Assembly (NCBI GenBank): GCA_029940115.1
Contig: JAOZRQ010000007.1
Span: 1-31,198, forward strand
Reading direction: 5' to 3'
Length of the DNA: 31,198 nucleotides
Source: Desulfobacterales bacterium
GTDB lineage: Bacteria; Desulfobacterota; Desulfobacteria; Desulfobacterales; 4be13
Shown: piece by piece, positions 15,942 to 25,003 of the stretch
Layout: each line of letters starts with the position of its first letter
How positions within the stretch are numbered: position 1 is the stretch's first letter
The notes under the pieces: generated by a model
The model's input: only the letters and a program-made list of their open reading frames with translations
Databases searched by the model: none
Told to the model about the DNA's origin: nothing
Program-made: the position numbers and the translations under genes

Positions 15942-16217
15942 CTAATATAACGCATCCTCATTGCGTCGGACGAGCGCTTCAGCTTTGAGACTCGCCATCT
16001 GATGACGCCTGTGGAACTTGACGAGTCTCAGGTCTGGCAGGTAATAATAGTACAACATCTGATTCTCCATTGTGTTCACCTCTATGTCCGCCAGACCCGG
16101 CACATCGAGCACCCCCTTGCCGAAATGCACCATTGAGATCACCGCGTCGTTGTTCAGAAAGCGGGTGTCAATCTCTGAAAAATCTTCTGCCAACATCTGC
16201 TCCTTCAGCCATGCCAA
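15942..16217 (-). pseudogene. Unrecognised C-terminal fragment fused behind the broken ABC transporter
   Basis: The frame encodes about 90 residues ending at 15942. It has a patch rich in tyrosine (MLYYYYLPDLRLVKFHRR) and an acidic region before it. No ATG starts it (the nominal start is TTG at 16217), and it overlaps the exporter remnant in another frame. I do not recognise the family. It looks like the tail of a different gene joined to the ABC remnant by a deletion whose junction lies near 16218. Confidence 0.45.
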
Positions 16218-17400
16218 AGAGATAACGATGGTCGGTCATCCTGACGGGCCGGCCATCGATCCTGAACATTCCCGAATGGGCCGGATACAGGCCCGTCAGC
16301 AATTTCATGAGCGTCGACTTGCCGCTGCCGTTTCCGCCAGTGATGAACAGAATCTCTCCTGAGTGGATGGACAGGTCAAGAGGACCCACAGGGAACGTGA
16401 CGTTGCCATCCTCATCGGTGTAGTTGAATCGGATGTTCTCCATCTGAATGGTGGAGAATTTTCGGGGCATCGCGTCATACTTGCAGACAAATTCCTCAAT
16501 GTCATCGGAAAATCTCAGTTGTCTCTCCAGATTGTGGAAGCGTTCCATCGCCATCTTGCTCCATTCCAGAGACGGAATGCTGTTGAGCACCATGTCCAGA
16601 AATCCCTGCAAAAACACAGCGATGGCGATGATCTTCACACGAGTCAGCGTGGAAATTCCGGTGTCAAAAAAAGCGACATATCCCAGGAAAAGGAAAAAGA
16701 TCAATTCGCCCAGTATTTCACAACTCACAAATCGGTTTTCAATGTCAATTCTGATTTTCTCAATCGTCTTTCAGGCCGGCTTCAGGTAATTATGGAACAG
16801 ATCCTCCCCTTTTTCCCTGTTCATCTTGATCTCTGTGAAGCCTTCCAGCATATGGTCAAAGTAATCATACAGGGTGATCTCCTCATAATTCAGCTGACGC
16901 AAATCTTTGACCAACACCCGTTGCATGTATCGGACAATGCCGATGATCACCGCCGCGGCCATGAGGAGGGCCGGAACCACTTCCTGAGAGAGCCAGAAGA
17001 TATAGAGCGCGCCGAAGACGATCGTGATCGCGCCCTGAATCATCCGGGCCCTCGCCAAACCGGCACTTGACATTCGTATGGCACCGGTGGTGATGGTGGC
17101 ATACACCTCGGATCGGTCCACCTTCTCCACCTGCCTCAGTTCGGCCTGCCGAAACTGATTCGCGACCTCCACTCGGACCCTCTCCACTTTCCTCTCCGTA
17201 TAATCGAGCTGCCACAGAAGCGCCACGCGTCTGATGAGAACCGACACAGCCACAACGAGAAGGAAATAGACAAGGTGTGCCAGGTCGAATATTCCCAAAT
17301 AGACATGTCCCAATGAGTTGCTCACGATGGCGATGGAGGTGGCCCCCATGATGCCGGAGAGAATCAATATCAGTGAAATGAAGACGACGTTCGATTTCAA
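16168..17400 (-). pseudogene. Cyclic-peptide-type ABC exporter (SyrD/PvdE family), broken
   Basis: The membrane part (17400-16771) reads SIAIVSNSLG, RRVALLWQL and EGFTEIKMNREKG, typical of permease-ATPase fusions that export non-ribosomal peptides. It is then cut by an in-frame TGA (16771-16773). The same frame continues as KTIEKIRIDIENRF, with two more membrane segments and the ATPase start, including Walker A GGNGSGKSTLMKL. After DHRYLFG the similarity ends, so the signature, Walker B and the D- and H-loops are absent. No good ATG starts it: the nominal TTG lies in a 7-bp repeat. With the stop, the truncation and the odd 5' end it cannot be functional. It lies beside a PKS/NRPS locus on the same strand and was probably its exporter. 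Confidence 0.85.
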
Positions 17401-17515
17401 GTTTCAATCCTCAAGTTTCAAGTTTTCTGTTTTTTCCTGTGCCCATGCTCGGACTCGTTTCGTGTATGAACATAGGAAAGTTCGATGGTCCCGAGCCCAG
17501 TTTGTAGTTCCGCCT

Positions 17516-18276
17516 TCAATGAAGTTCCACCCCGAAATGATCGCAGTAAGCCCCGAACTGTTCCTGTATCATATCGGCGTCCAATCCGAACATCTCCAAG
17601 GAATAGTGATGTCTGCCGTGCTTAAGTTGCGGATTTTCCTCCAAGTAGCCCCGCATGCCACGAATGCGTTGGCCATCATATGGGTGCATTCATCAGGGGA
17701 ACGGGCGTCCAGCGCATGAACCCGTTTCAGGTTAGGCGTGATGTAGTCGGACCACTTGTAGTCGTCCTCCCATTGACGGATCCGGGGGTCGGTGTGGTAA
17801 GTCGCCTGTTCTGGTGGGGGAATCGGCTCTGACATCTCCCAGAGCCGGGGGCTGCGGTTTGCGGGATCTTGAGCAAGCAACCGATGAAGCAATGTTGTGC
17901 CAGTCCTCGGCAGACCGAGGATGAATACGGGCTTCGGAATTTCGCCCCTCAGGATGTCGGGATGATCCGTCACATATTTCTGAATGCGGAGCCTGTTCAT
18001 CAGACGATCCAAGATGTACTTGTTCCAGTGAACCCGGCCAAACGCAGTCAGCCGGGAGGGCTGCGTCCTCAACGCGTCACACAGGATTTGCAACGGTTCT
18101 TGGAATGTCGCATCACTAAAGTCATCCAGTTCGGTCTCCTCCCGCGCCTCTTCCATCAGTTTTTCCATGTCCGGCATCATCATCGGCCCGAAGATGCGGT
18201 CCATCAGATGGCATATGCGGTCTGCCACTTTCAACGCGCTTGGCCGGTATGGCTGAGACGATTGTTTCTTCGGCAT
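17516..18276 (-). pseudogene. Sulfotransferase-family protein with internal deletion
   Basis: The ATG at 18276 (AGGAGAG five bases upstream) opens a frame with the PAPS-binding loop FILGLPRTGTTLLHRLLA at about residues 115-132 and DARSPDECTHMMANAF near 200. At about 17650 the family similarity jumps to another frame, which reads GYLEENPQLKHGRHHYSLE and ends FGAYCDHFGVELH at 17516. This is the usual C-terminus of these proteins. The middle part, including the 3'-phosphate-binding region, is gone and the join is out of frame. PAPS-dependent sulfotransferases often tailor polyketides and peptides. A TTGTAGTTCCGCC half-palindrome starts exactly at the stop codon. Confidence 0.8.
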
Positions 18277-18298
18277 CTGTCTCTCCTGCAAATTGTGG

Positions 18299-18333
18299 GT
18301 TGTCCGTTGCCTGTTATCTGTTGTCCGTTGTCT
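18299..18333. repeat. Heptamer array upstream of the sulfotransferase
   Basis: Five units of the GTTGTCC/GTTGCCT/GTTATCT type. The same GTTGTCC unit is used in the PKS linkers at 24703-24793 and, phase-shifted, at 25014-25041. Confidence 0.85.
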
Positions 18334-18420
18334 GTTCCGAGGTCATTCGGATGCCAGAGAATCCGGTTCATCCTCTGATCCGTTGTCATAATGGAGCTTT
18401 TCAGCACAATGTTTGTCAGA

Positions 18421-18484
18421 GGAGTGCAAAAGATGAGCGAAGCGGTCTTTTGCGCCGGATGCAAAAGAGCATCTTTTGCACTCC
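18421..18484. repeat. 64-bp inverted repeat (GGAGTGCAAAAGATG)
   Basis: 15-bp perfect arms at 18421-18435 and 18470-18484, with further CTTTTGC/GCAAAAG copies inside. It lies downstream of the AAA-ATPase gene. Confidence 0.75.
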
Positions 18485-18491
18485 TTTATAC

Positions 18492-18510
18492 AGGCGATTT
18501 GCAAAATCGC
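18492..18510 (-). terminator. Hairpin directly after the AAA-ATPase stop codon
   Basis: On the minus strand GGCGATTT-TGC-AAATCGCC begins right after the TAG stop. The stem is 8 bp with a 3-base loop. No strong U-run follows, so efficiency is uncertain. Confidence 0.4.
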
Positions 18511-18511
18511 C

Positions 18512-20296
18512 CTACAGCTTCTCCCGGACAAGCCGCTCAAATCCGACCGCGACCACCACATAGCTATGCAGGCGTAGCTTTCCGCTATACATATCCTCCA
18601 GCTTCCGCCGGTACTCTGCCAAGCTGGTCCTGGCATCTGCCAGTTTTTTCGCCACCGGCTTCAGCGCGGCGAGTTGTGTCATATCCATCGCCCTGACCTG
18701 CTTCCCGGTCAGCTTGTTCTTACCCAGTGGGACATACTTGAATTCGATGAGAATGTCAAGCAGTTTGTACTGCCGCATGTCCGGCCGGACGATCATCACG
18801 AGATCCGCATAAGTCCGACCCAGCTCAGGCTCGGAATCCGTGATATAGAACCTGTCATTGAAGAGCAGGGTCAGAAAGGCCGTTTTCACCGTCAGTTCGT
18901 TGATCCAGCGGAGGTCCCGGTTGTCAAATGCCTTGAAATAGCGTTGTTCCATAAAGTCGCACAGAGGCTGCATGTCGCCGGTCTGGTAAAAATGCTCGGT
19001 GGCCCGCCGCACCTCGTCCTTGTCAGCAAAATCCGGCAGCAGTATCTCCTGAATCCGCTCGACATAAAGCCCGCGTGTCACCAGATTGGGTATCCGCAGA
19101 ATCAGATTTCCCATCCCGGTCCGCTTGTCTGTCACGGTCAGCACTCCGAAGTAGAAGAGCAGCGACGCCATGAACGTGGTGTCCCTGGGCGCGTTGAGCA
19201 TGTCTTCCACCCCGAACCTGCGGGCAAAACGCTGGATATTCGGTGGCTCGTGTTCGTCCAGAGCGTCCGTGATGAGGCGTTCTCCCCCGGGCAGGGAGGA
19301 TATGTAGGAAATTTTTCCCCTGTCCATGGCGAGGTTCTCATCCAGCATCTCGTCCGGATATTCGCAGTATTTCTGAAACGCCTTCATGAAGTAGAGGGCC
19401 AGCGTGGGGTTGTACAGGAGATCATCGGAACGGGGGCAGAACAGATAGCCGTTATAAAACTTCCGCATCATGTCAGCGGCCTCGCCCGCTTTTTCCGCGG
19501 GAAAATCACATTCCCGGACGATCCGTTCCAGTGTCTCTGCCACCTCCAACTCCCTGAATCCGCACAGATCGTTGAATTCGGGGAGCATGGAGATGTTCTC
19601 CGCAATGTTGTGCCCGCTGGTGATGTCGCTCATGACAACGGGGGAGACACCGGTGATGAATACCCGATCCAGGCCCTCCCCGGCCCTTGCGGCTTTGACC
19701 ACCTTGAAAACTGCTTTCACACATCCCTCCCCATATACCAGGGATTTATAGCGTTCCTCACTCATTTTCCCGGAACCCATCATTATCTCATTTGCAAAAT
19801 TGTCATATTCGTCAATCAGCAGACAGAGTTTGCAGGGTGTATGCTGAAGCGCGGTCAGGAGTGATTGGAACGAGGCCATGGCATCGTCAGGCTCGATGCG
19901 GATATCCCGGGGGAGACGATCCTGATAATAAACGGAAAATTTTTCGATCCGTCCGTTGATGTAGCGATGCAGATTGCGCTCAACATCTCTGGGGGCTCCC
20001 TGGGGACTCACCGCTGAGAAGTCCCACTTGAGAACAAAATATCGGTTGCGCGTTTCGGTCGGACTCTTTCCGATGGCCAGCCTCCCGAACAGCCGTCCAA
20101 ATTCGTCGGCCTTTGCCACATCATAATAATTCTCCAGCACGGAGAGCAACAGGCTCTTGCCGAAGCGTCTGGGACGCAGAAAAACCAGGTGTTTTCCCGC
20201 GTCTTCGAGCAGAGGAATCCGGTCAGTCCGATCCATGTAAAAATAACCGTCTGTGATAATATCATAAAAATCACAGGAACCATAAGGAAATTTCAT
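18512..20296 (-). CDS. AAA-ATPase-like protein with C-terminal PD-(D/E)XK nuclease domain
   Basis: 594 residues. The N-terminal AAA-ATPase-like domain begins FPYGSCDFYDIITDGYFYMD, has the P-loop variant LRPRRFGKSLLLS (about 38-50) and the Walker B CLLIDEYDNF (about 150-160). The C-terminal region has the PD-(D/E)XK-type YADLVMIVRPD followed by DILIEFKYVPLG (about 510-540). This two-domain family is common in Bacteroidetes, Desulfobacterota and others, often in many copies; its role is unknown and mobile or defence functions have been suggested. The ATG at 20296 has AGGAGGAA upstream and lies only 13 bp after the NRPS stop, so it may be transcribed with the PKS/NRPS genes. It appears intact. 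Confidence 0.88.
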   Translation of the reverse strand: MKFPYGSCDFYDIITDGYFYMDRTDRIPLLEDAGKHLVFLRPRRFGKSLLLSVLENYYDVAKADEFGRLFGRLAIGKSPTETRNRYFVLKWDFSAVSPQGAPRDVERNLHRYINGRIEKFSVYYQDRLPRDIRIEPDDAMASFQSLLTALQHTPCKLCLLIDEYDNFANEIMMGSGKMSEERYKSLVYGEGCVKAVFKVVKAARAGEGLDRVFITGVSPVVMSDITSGHNIAENISMLPEFNDLCGFRELEVAETLERIVRECDFPAEKAGEAADMMRKFYNGYLFCPRSDDLLYNPTLALYFMKAFQKYCEYPDEMLDENLAMDRGKISYISSLPGGERLITDALDEHEPPNIQRFARRFGVEDMLNAPRDTTFMASLLFYFGVLTVTDKRTGMGNLILRIPNLVTRGLYVERIQEILLPDFADKDEVRRATEHFYQTGDMQPLCDFMEQRYFKAFDNRDLRWINELTVKTAFLTLLFNDRFYITDSEPELGRTYADLVMIVRPDMRQYKLLDILIEFKYVPLGKNKLTGKQVRAMDMTQLAALKPVAKKLADARTSLAEYRRKLEDMYSGKLRLHSYVVVAVGFERLVREKL

Positions 20297-20309
20297 AACA
20301 TTCCTCCTT

Positions 20310-20690
20310 TTATCCTTCATCCTCGCCGCCTTCATCCTTCATCTTTTCTGCCAGTTCTTCGATTGTCGGGTAGTGAAAAATCGCTGACAGGGGCGGCTTC
20401 TTTCCGAATGCCCGCTCAATCTCGGCGAGCAGACGGAGCGTCAGAAGGGAATGCCCGCCGAGATCAAAGAAGTTGTCCGTCACCCCCACGCGGGGAATAT
20501 CCAACAATTTCTTAAATATCTGAACCAACTGGCGTTCCGTCTCATCCCGGGGCGCGACATGATCGCCGATTCCCTCCGGTTCGGGCAGGGTGGCAAGGTC
20601 AACCCCGCCCTCCGAGGTCAGTGGCAGGGCATCCAGAATCACAAAGGCCGAGGGAATCATGTAGTTCGGCAGGTGATCCTTGAGAAACAT
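20310..20690 (-). CDS. NRPS tail: end of adenylation domain plus peptidyl carrier protein, frame-shifted
   Basis: The frame holds LKDHLPNYMIPSAFVILDAL (the end of an adenylation domain) followed by a peptidyl carrier domain with the phosphopantetheine site DNFFDLGGHSLLTLRL (Ser in GGHSL). It continues the adenylation remnant of the upstream 1448-aa frame but in a different reading frame. The break lies at a 7-bp array (20705-20739). Adding one unit or removing two would restore the frame. The C-terminus (KDEGGEDEG) is itself heptamer-derived, and no condensation or thioesterase domain follows. Probably not translated as a separate protein. Confidence 0.8.
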   Translation of the reverse strand: MFLKDHLPNYMIPSAFVILDALPLTSEGGVDLATLPEPEGIGDHVAPRDETERQLVQIFKKLLDIPRVGVTDNFFDLGGHSLLTLRLLAEIERAFGKKPPLSAIFHYPTIEELAEKMKDEGGEDEG

Positions 20691-23600
20691 CTGGAACGTG
20701 ATGCGTGATTTGTGATTTGTGATTCGTGATTCGTGATTCGTGATGGTGTTTCAACGTCGGCGTCTGGATTCAGGACAAGATACGCGATGAGGTGGTCGTC
20801 GCCCGCTGGGGTCGTTCTTGGGGTCACAACATTCTCTTTCACTTCTGGATGCTCGGACAACACCGTCTCAATTCTGTCCAGTTCGACCCTGAATCCTCGG
20901 ATGGTCACCTGACGTTTGGCATTTCGTCTCGCCAGCATCTGCTTATCTTCCGATTCATCCATCATGGGCAGATCGGCGAGCCTCATGTCCGGATTGGCCA
21001 CAATCGCCTCCAGCAGCGTGTGAAAATGGCGGTTCATCCGCTGAATCGTTGCCTCGTCGAACAGATCGGTGTTGTAAACAAAGTCGCCGGTGAGAAACTC
21101 CTCTGTCTCCACAATGTACAACTCAATATCAACTTCCCCTTCCGCTTCGGCCAAGTCAAAAGGCTCAATCATCATGCCTGCCCATTCCCCACCGGAGAGT
21201 TCCTCGTCACCCGCTGACAGTACTCTGATGCCGCTTGATTGTCTGGGGCTCTGAAAAATGAAAGAGACCTGAAACAGCGGGTTGCAACTCGGATCACGCT
21301 CGGGTGCCAGTTTTTGGACAAGCAGGGGAAACGGATAGGCCTGATGTTTCATGGCATCCGACACAACGCCTCGGACCTGACGCATAAACTCCCTGAAAGT
21401 CAAGCCCCCAATATTGTAGGCCACACTCTCCGGCGCAAGTCTGTGGATCAGCCACAATGCGCGTTGACCTGATGAGGGGGGATAGGTTGCGTCGGGGACT
21501 TCCGCGTCATCTGTCAGACCCGCCGCAATCTGATAACGACGGAGCAATTCATCCCGGTGTTCGCTGATCAGATGCCGGCTGAAGAGATGAATCGAGGGAT
21601 AGTCAAAAAAGAGCGAGGGGCCGATCTTCAGGCCGAACTTTCTGTTCAGGGAATGACTGAACTCTGTGAAGGTGATCGAGTCGAGGCCGTATCCGATCAA
21701 ATTCTCCTCCGGCTCAATATCCTCTTCTCTCACCTTTACTATCGTTGCAAGCATTGCTGACAATTCTTTTTCAATATGCCTCAAGAGTTTTTTTTCGTCC
21801 GCTTCTGTCATGGTCGGAATGTCAAAAGCATTCCTCATTACCATATCAAATTCCGATCCCTCCCAGATGCTTTCCAGGCAAGTGAACCGATGGGGCATTG
21901 ATTGTCGTTGAACGGACCTTCTCAATGAAAAACGATGGATGGTTGTCAAGGGAGTGCCGGTTTCATCTGTCACCTGAATCAGGAATCTTCGGGTGTCAGA
22001 GTGATCGTTACCCCAATCCCCTGCGTTTTTCACATATACATGGCATTGTTTTTTCAACGGGCTGAATATTTCCAGCTTTTCTATGTCAAATGGCAGAAAC
22101 AGAGCAGGTTCTGTTTCGCCAGCGGCCATCAATCCCATGACAGTTTGGAACGCACCGTCCAACAGACTCGGATGCAGGAAAAATCCGGGTTCCCTGCCAT
22201 TCGTCGATGGATAGGGAGTCATGAGTGGTGCTTCTGACAACTCTATTCGGGAGATCGCCTCGGTTTCGTTGCTGAACAATTCCTGTATGATCTGAAAGGC
22301 GGGGCCGTAGGCGATCCCTGCGTCTTCAAAGTGTCTGTAAAGACGCCTTTTGCTTATCCGTCGGACACAGCGACATCTGATTTCCGAAATCGGGACGGAC
22401 GGTCTGTCTATTTTCGAAGATGCGAATTCCCTAAGCAATGCGAGTCCTTTGAAATGAATCAACGGTTCTGAAACGGGCCCGCTCTGTATTTCATATGTCA
22501 GATCCTCAGCCTCCCTTCTGATGAGAATCCGCACCTCCGTATCTCTCTGAATCACCAATGGACGAAGAAAGACGGTCTGATAGAGGTCAATATCGGCAAG
22601 TTTTTCAATCTGAGATGCGGCCCCGTAAGCCATTTCCAAATACCCCGCCCTTGGGAACGCAGGCTCTCCCCCTACTTTGTGATCTCTCACAATTCCGTCT
22701 GTCTCTTGGATAAGCTTTCGGAAGACTAGTCCGTCGTTTACGGAGAGGTCGGGAACAAGGGTGTCGATCAACGGATGAATTGCCGTCACAGGAGGTTTCT
22801 CTCCTGACCAGTGGCCTCCAGCTTCGGGTATCCAGTATCGCTCCCTGGCAAACGGATAGGTGGGAAGCGACACCCGATTCGGCACTCCTTCGGGGTATAA
22901 CAAGCTCCAGTCAATCTCCGCACCAGCCACCCAGAGTTGAGCCAATTTTGTGAATTCCCTGTCTTCCACAGCGGTTCTGACAAAGAGTTCGCCGGATCGT
23001 CCTGAAAGCAGAATCGCTGTCTCTTTTCTCTCTTTCTTGACATTTCCGATGTGTAAATCCTCCACATCCGCCTCTCCCCGAGCGCACTGATCCAGTTTTC
23101 CCCTGAGTTCGCCAACATTCGACACCACCGCGGCCAAACGCGCCGGCATCGCTTCCCGACCAACCTGAAGTGTATAGGCGATATCGGCGAGGGGCGAGGT
23201 CTCGCCTCTTGCCCCCAAAAATTCCGCCATCTTCTCGGCATAAGCCCGCAATCGCTCCTCGTTTTTCGCCGAAAGCACCAGAATCACATGGCCTTCCGCC
23301 TCTTGCCCCCCTGATAAAAGATGTCGAGGGCAGGCCTCGCCGCTCGCCTCCTCAAGCACGATATGCACATTGCTGCCGCCGAATCCGAATGAACTGACCC
23401 CTGCCCGACGGGGAATGGGGATGCCGGCACTGTCTTTCAGGGGCGTCCAGTCTTGAGTCTCTCTTACGATGAAGAACGGGGTGCCTTCCAGCCGAATATA
23501 CGGATTCAATTCCTGAAAATGGATGTTCGCGGGAAGCTTTTGATATGTCATTGAAAGGATGACCTTTATCACGCCTGCAATTCCCGCGGCGGCCTCCAGA

Positions 23601-25003
23601 TGGCCGATGTTGGTCTTCACCGATCCGAGGCCGCAGTGCGGTCTGTCGGGAAGAGAGATTCCATTCTTTTCGTAGAGGGCCGCAAACGCCTTTTTCAAGG
23701 CGTTGACCTCCACCGGATCCCCCAAGCTTGTCCCTGTTCCGTGGGCTTCGATATAACTGACGGTCTCCGGTCCGATCCCCGCATCTTCATACGCATGAAT
23801 CAGCAGATCGGCTTGGGCGGTCGGATTGGGGGCCGTCAGAGAGGACGCGTGGCCGCCATGGTTTTCGGATGTGCCGAGGATCACCGCGTAGACATGGTCT
23901 CCGTCGGCTTGGGCCTGATCCAACGACTTCAGCAGGATCGCCCCGGCCCCTTCGCCCCGGACATAGCCGTCGGCTTGTTTGTCAAAGGTTTTGCATCGGC
24001 AATCTTGGCTCAACATGCCTGCTTTGTCAAACGCGAGGGTCAACGCCGGATTCAATATCAGGTTGACGCCTCCGGCAATGGCCATTTCGCAAGTTTCTGC
24101 TCGGATCGCCGTCACCGCATGGCGAATGGCCACCAAGGAACTGGAACACGCGGTGTCAATCGCCTCGCTGGGCCCCCGCAGATCGAGAAGAAAGGATATC
24201 CGGTTGGGCAGAACCGAATGCGACATCCCGATGGCGGCATAGGCGGCAGTTTCAGAGAGGCGACTGCTGGCCAGTTCCGCGTAATCATTCGTAGCCACGC
24301 CCGCAAAGACGCCGGTTTGGGTTCCTGAAAGTTCCGAGGGCTTGTACCCCGCGTCTTCGATGGCATGCCAAACCACTTCCAAAAATATCCGTTGTTGGGG
24401 GTCCATCAGCTCCGCGTCCCGGGGGGAAATCCCGAAAAACAGGGGGTCGAACTTGTCCACATCAAACATGAACCCCCCTTTTTTGGGCCAGATGTTATTT
24501 TCCTCGGCTTCGGCCCCATCCCACCGGTCCATCGGCATATCTGTGATCAGATCATCCCCGGCCGTCAAGTGCCGCCAAAAGGTTTCCGGATCCTCGGATT
24601 GCGGCATGACGCAACTCATGCCGACGATGGCCACCGGAACCGGTATTCCATGAGCTGGCATAGGTTGAGGTGGAGTCCAAAAGCGACGGTGGATTGTGGA
24701 TTGTTGTCCGTTGTCCGTTGTCTGTTGCCAACTGCCAACTGGCAACTGACGACTGACAACTGACGACTGGCAACTGCCAACTGGCAACTGCTCATGCAGA
24801 AATCGGAAAAACCGATGAAGGGACGGATATTCAAAAAAGAGTGCCGGCGTGATGTCGAGCGGATACCTTTCATTGATGCGATTGGCAAAGTTTGTGAACA
24901 TGATTGAGTCAAATCCATATTCGCTTAGGTTCTCATGCGGATCGATATCCGTTGCGTCTGCTTTCAGAATCTCCGAAACGAGTGTCACCAAGTCCTTTTG
25001 CAA
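20657..25003 (-). CDS. PKS/NRPS megasynthase part: ACP-KS-DH-ACP-C(partial)-A(partial)
   Basis: 1448 residues. ACP 1-72 with Ser33 (EYGFDSIMF). A ketosynthase (about 121-545) is complete: DTACSSS with Cys286, EAHGTGT, NIGHLEAAAG. A post-KS linker ends LPTYPFARERYW. A dehydratase (about 743-1015) shows DHKVGGEPAFP and LLDGAFQ. A second ACP follows (GYGLDSITF). A condensation domain starts YPPSSGQRALWLIHRL and jumps straight to AYPFPLLVQKL near its end, so HHxxxDG is missing. The adenylation domain is reduced to VTIRGFRVELDRIE and beyond. No acyltransferase is in cis, a trans-AT feature. The nominal start is a TTG inside a longer reading, and the ACP really continues the preceding KR frame. Confidence 0.88.
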   Translation of the reverse strand: MQKDLVTLVSEILKADATDIDPHENLSEYGFDSIMFTNFANRINERYPLDITPALFFEYPSLHRFFRFLHEQLPVGSCQSSVVSRQLPVGSWQQTTDNGQQSTIHRRFWTPPQPMPAHGIPVPVAIVGMSCVMPQSEDPETFWRHLTAGDDLITDMPMDRWDGAEAEENNIWPKKGGFMFDVDKFDPLFFGISPRDAELMDPQQRIFLEVVWHAIEDAGYKPSELSGTQTGVFAGVATNDYAELASSRLSETAAYAAIGMSHSVLPNRISFLLDLRGPSEAIDTACSSSLVAIRHAVTAIRAETCEMAIAGGVNLILNPALTLAFDKAGMLSQDCRCKTFDKQADGYVRGEGAGAILLKSLDQAQADGDHVYAVILGTSENHGGHASSLTAPNPTAQADLLIHAYEDAGIGPETVSYIEAHGTGTSLGDPVEVNALKKAFAALYEKNGISLPDRPHCGLGSVKTNIGHLEAAAGIAGVIKVILSMTYQKLPANIHFQELNPYIRLEGTPFFIVRETQDWTPLKDSAGIPIPRRAGVSSFGFGGSNVHIVLEEASGEACPRHLLSGGQEAEGHVILVLSAKNEERLRAYAEKMAEFLGARGETSPLADIAYTLQVGREAMPARLAAVVSNVGELRGKLDQCARGEADVEDLHIGNVKKERKETAILLSGRSGELFVRTAVEDREFTKLAQLWVAGAEIDWSLLYPEGVPNRVSLPTYPFARERYWIPEAGGHWSGEKPPVTAIHPLIDTLVPDLSVNDGLVFRKLIQETDGIVRDHKVGGEPAFPRAGYLEMAYGAASQIEKLADIDLYQTVFLRPLVIQRDTEVRILIRREAEDLTYEIQSGPVSEPLIHFKGLALLREFASSKIDRPSVPISEIRCRCVRRISKRRLYRHFEDAGIAYGPAFQIIQELFSNETEAISRIELSEAPLMTPYPSTNGREPGFFLHPSLLDGAFQTVMGLMAAGETEPALFLPFDIEKLEIFSPLKKQCHVYVKNAGDWGNDHSDTRRFLIQVTDETGTPLTTIHRFSLRRSVQRQSMPHRFTCLESIWEGSEFDMVMRNAFDIPTMTEADEKKLLRHIEKELSAMLATIVKVREEDIEPEENLIGYGLDSITFTEFSHSLNRKFGLKIGPSLFFDYPSIHLFSRHLISEHRDELLRRYQIAAGLTDDAEVPDATYPPSSGQRALWLIHRLAPESVAYNIGGLTFREFMRQVRGVVSDAMKHQAYPFPLLVQKLAPERDPSCNPLFQVSFIFQSPRQSSGIRVLSAGDEELSGGEWAGMMIEPFDLAEAEGEVDIELYIVETEEFLTGDFVYNTDLFDEATIQRMNRHFHTLLEAIVANPDMRLADLPMMDESEDKQMLARRNAKRQVTIRGFRVELDRIETVLSEHPEVKENVVTPRTTPAGDDHLIAYLVLNPDADVETPSRITNHESQITNHASRSRCFSRITCRTT
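20705..20739. repeat. Heptamer array at the adenylation-domain frame break
   Basis: Five units: GTGATTT twice, GTGATTC three times, with partial units on both sides. The upstream and downstream NRPS frames differ by 2 mod 3 across it. Confidence 0.92.
24703..24793. repeat. Thirteen-unit heptamer array in the ACP-KS linker
   Basis: Units GTTGTCC, GTTGCCA, ACTGCCA, ACTGGCA, ACTGACG and similar. It is in frame and encodes the low-complexity linker between residues about 70 and 101 of the 1448-aa frame. Confidence 0.92.

Noticed and set aside
16771..16773. Selenocysteine or recoded TGA in the ABC exporter
   Set aside because: The family has no selenoprotein members that I know of, no clear SECIS-like hairpin is evident, and the gene is also truncated elsewhere, so a nonsense mutation is simpler.
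18674..19864. 396-aa open frame on the plus strand
   Set aside because: It lies wholly opposite the AAA-ATPase/PD-(D/E)XK gene, which has clear motifs and a strong ribosome site. The plus-strand reading has no recognisable protein features.
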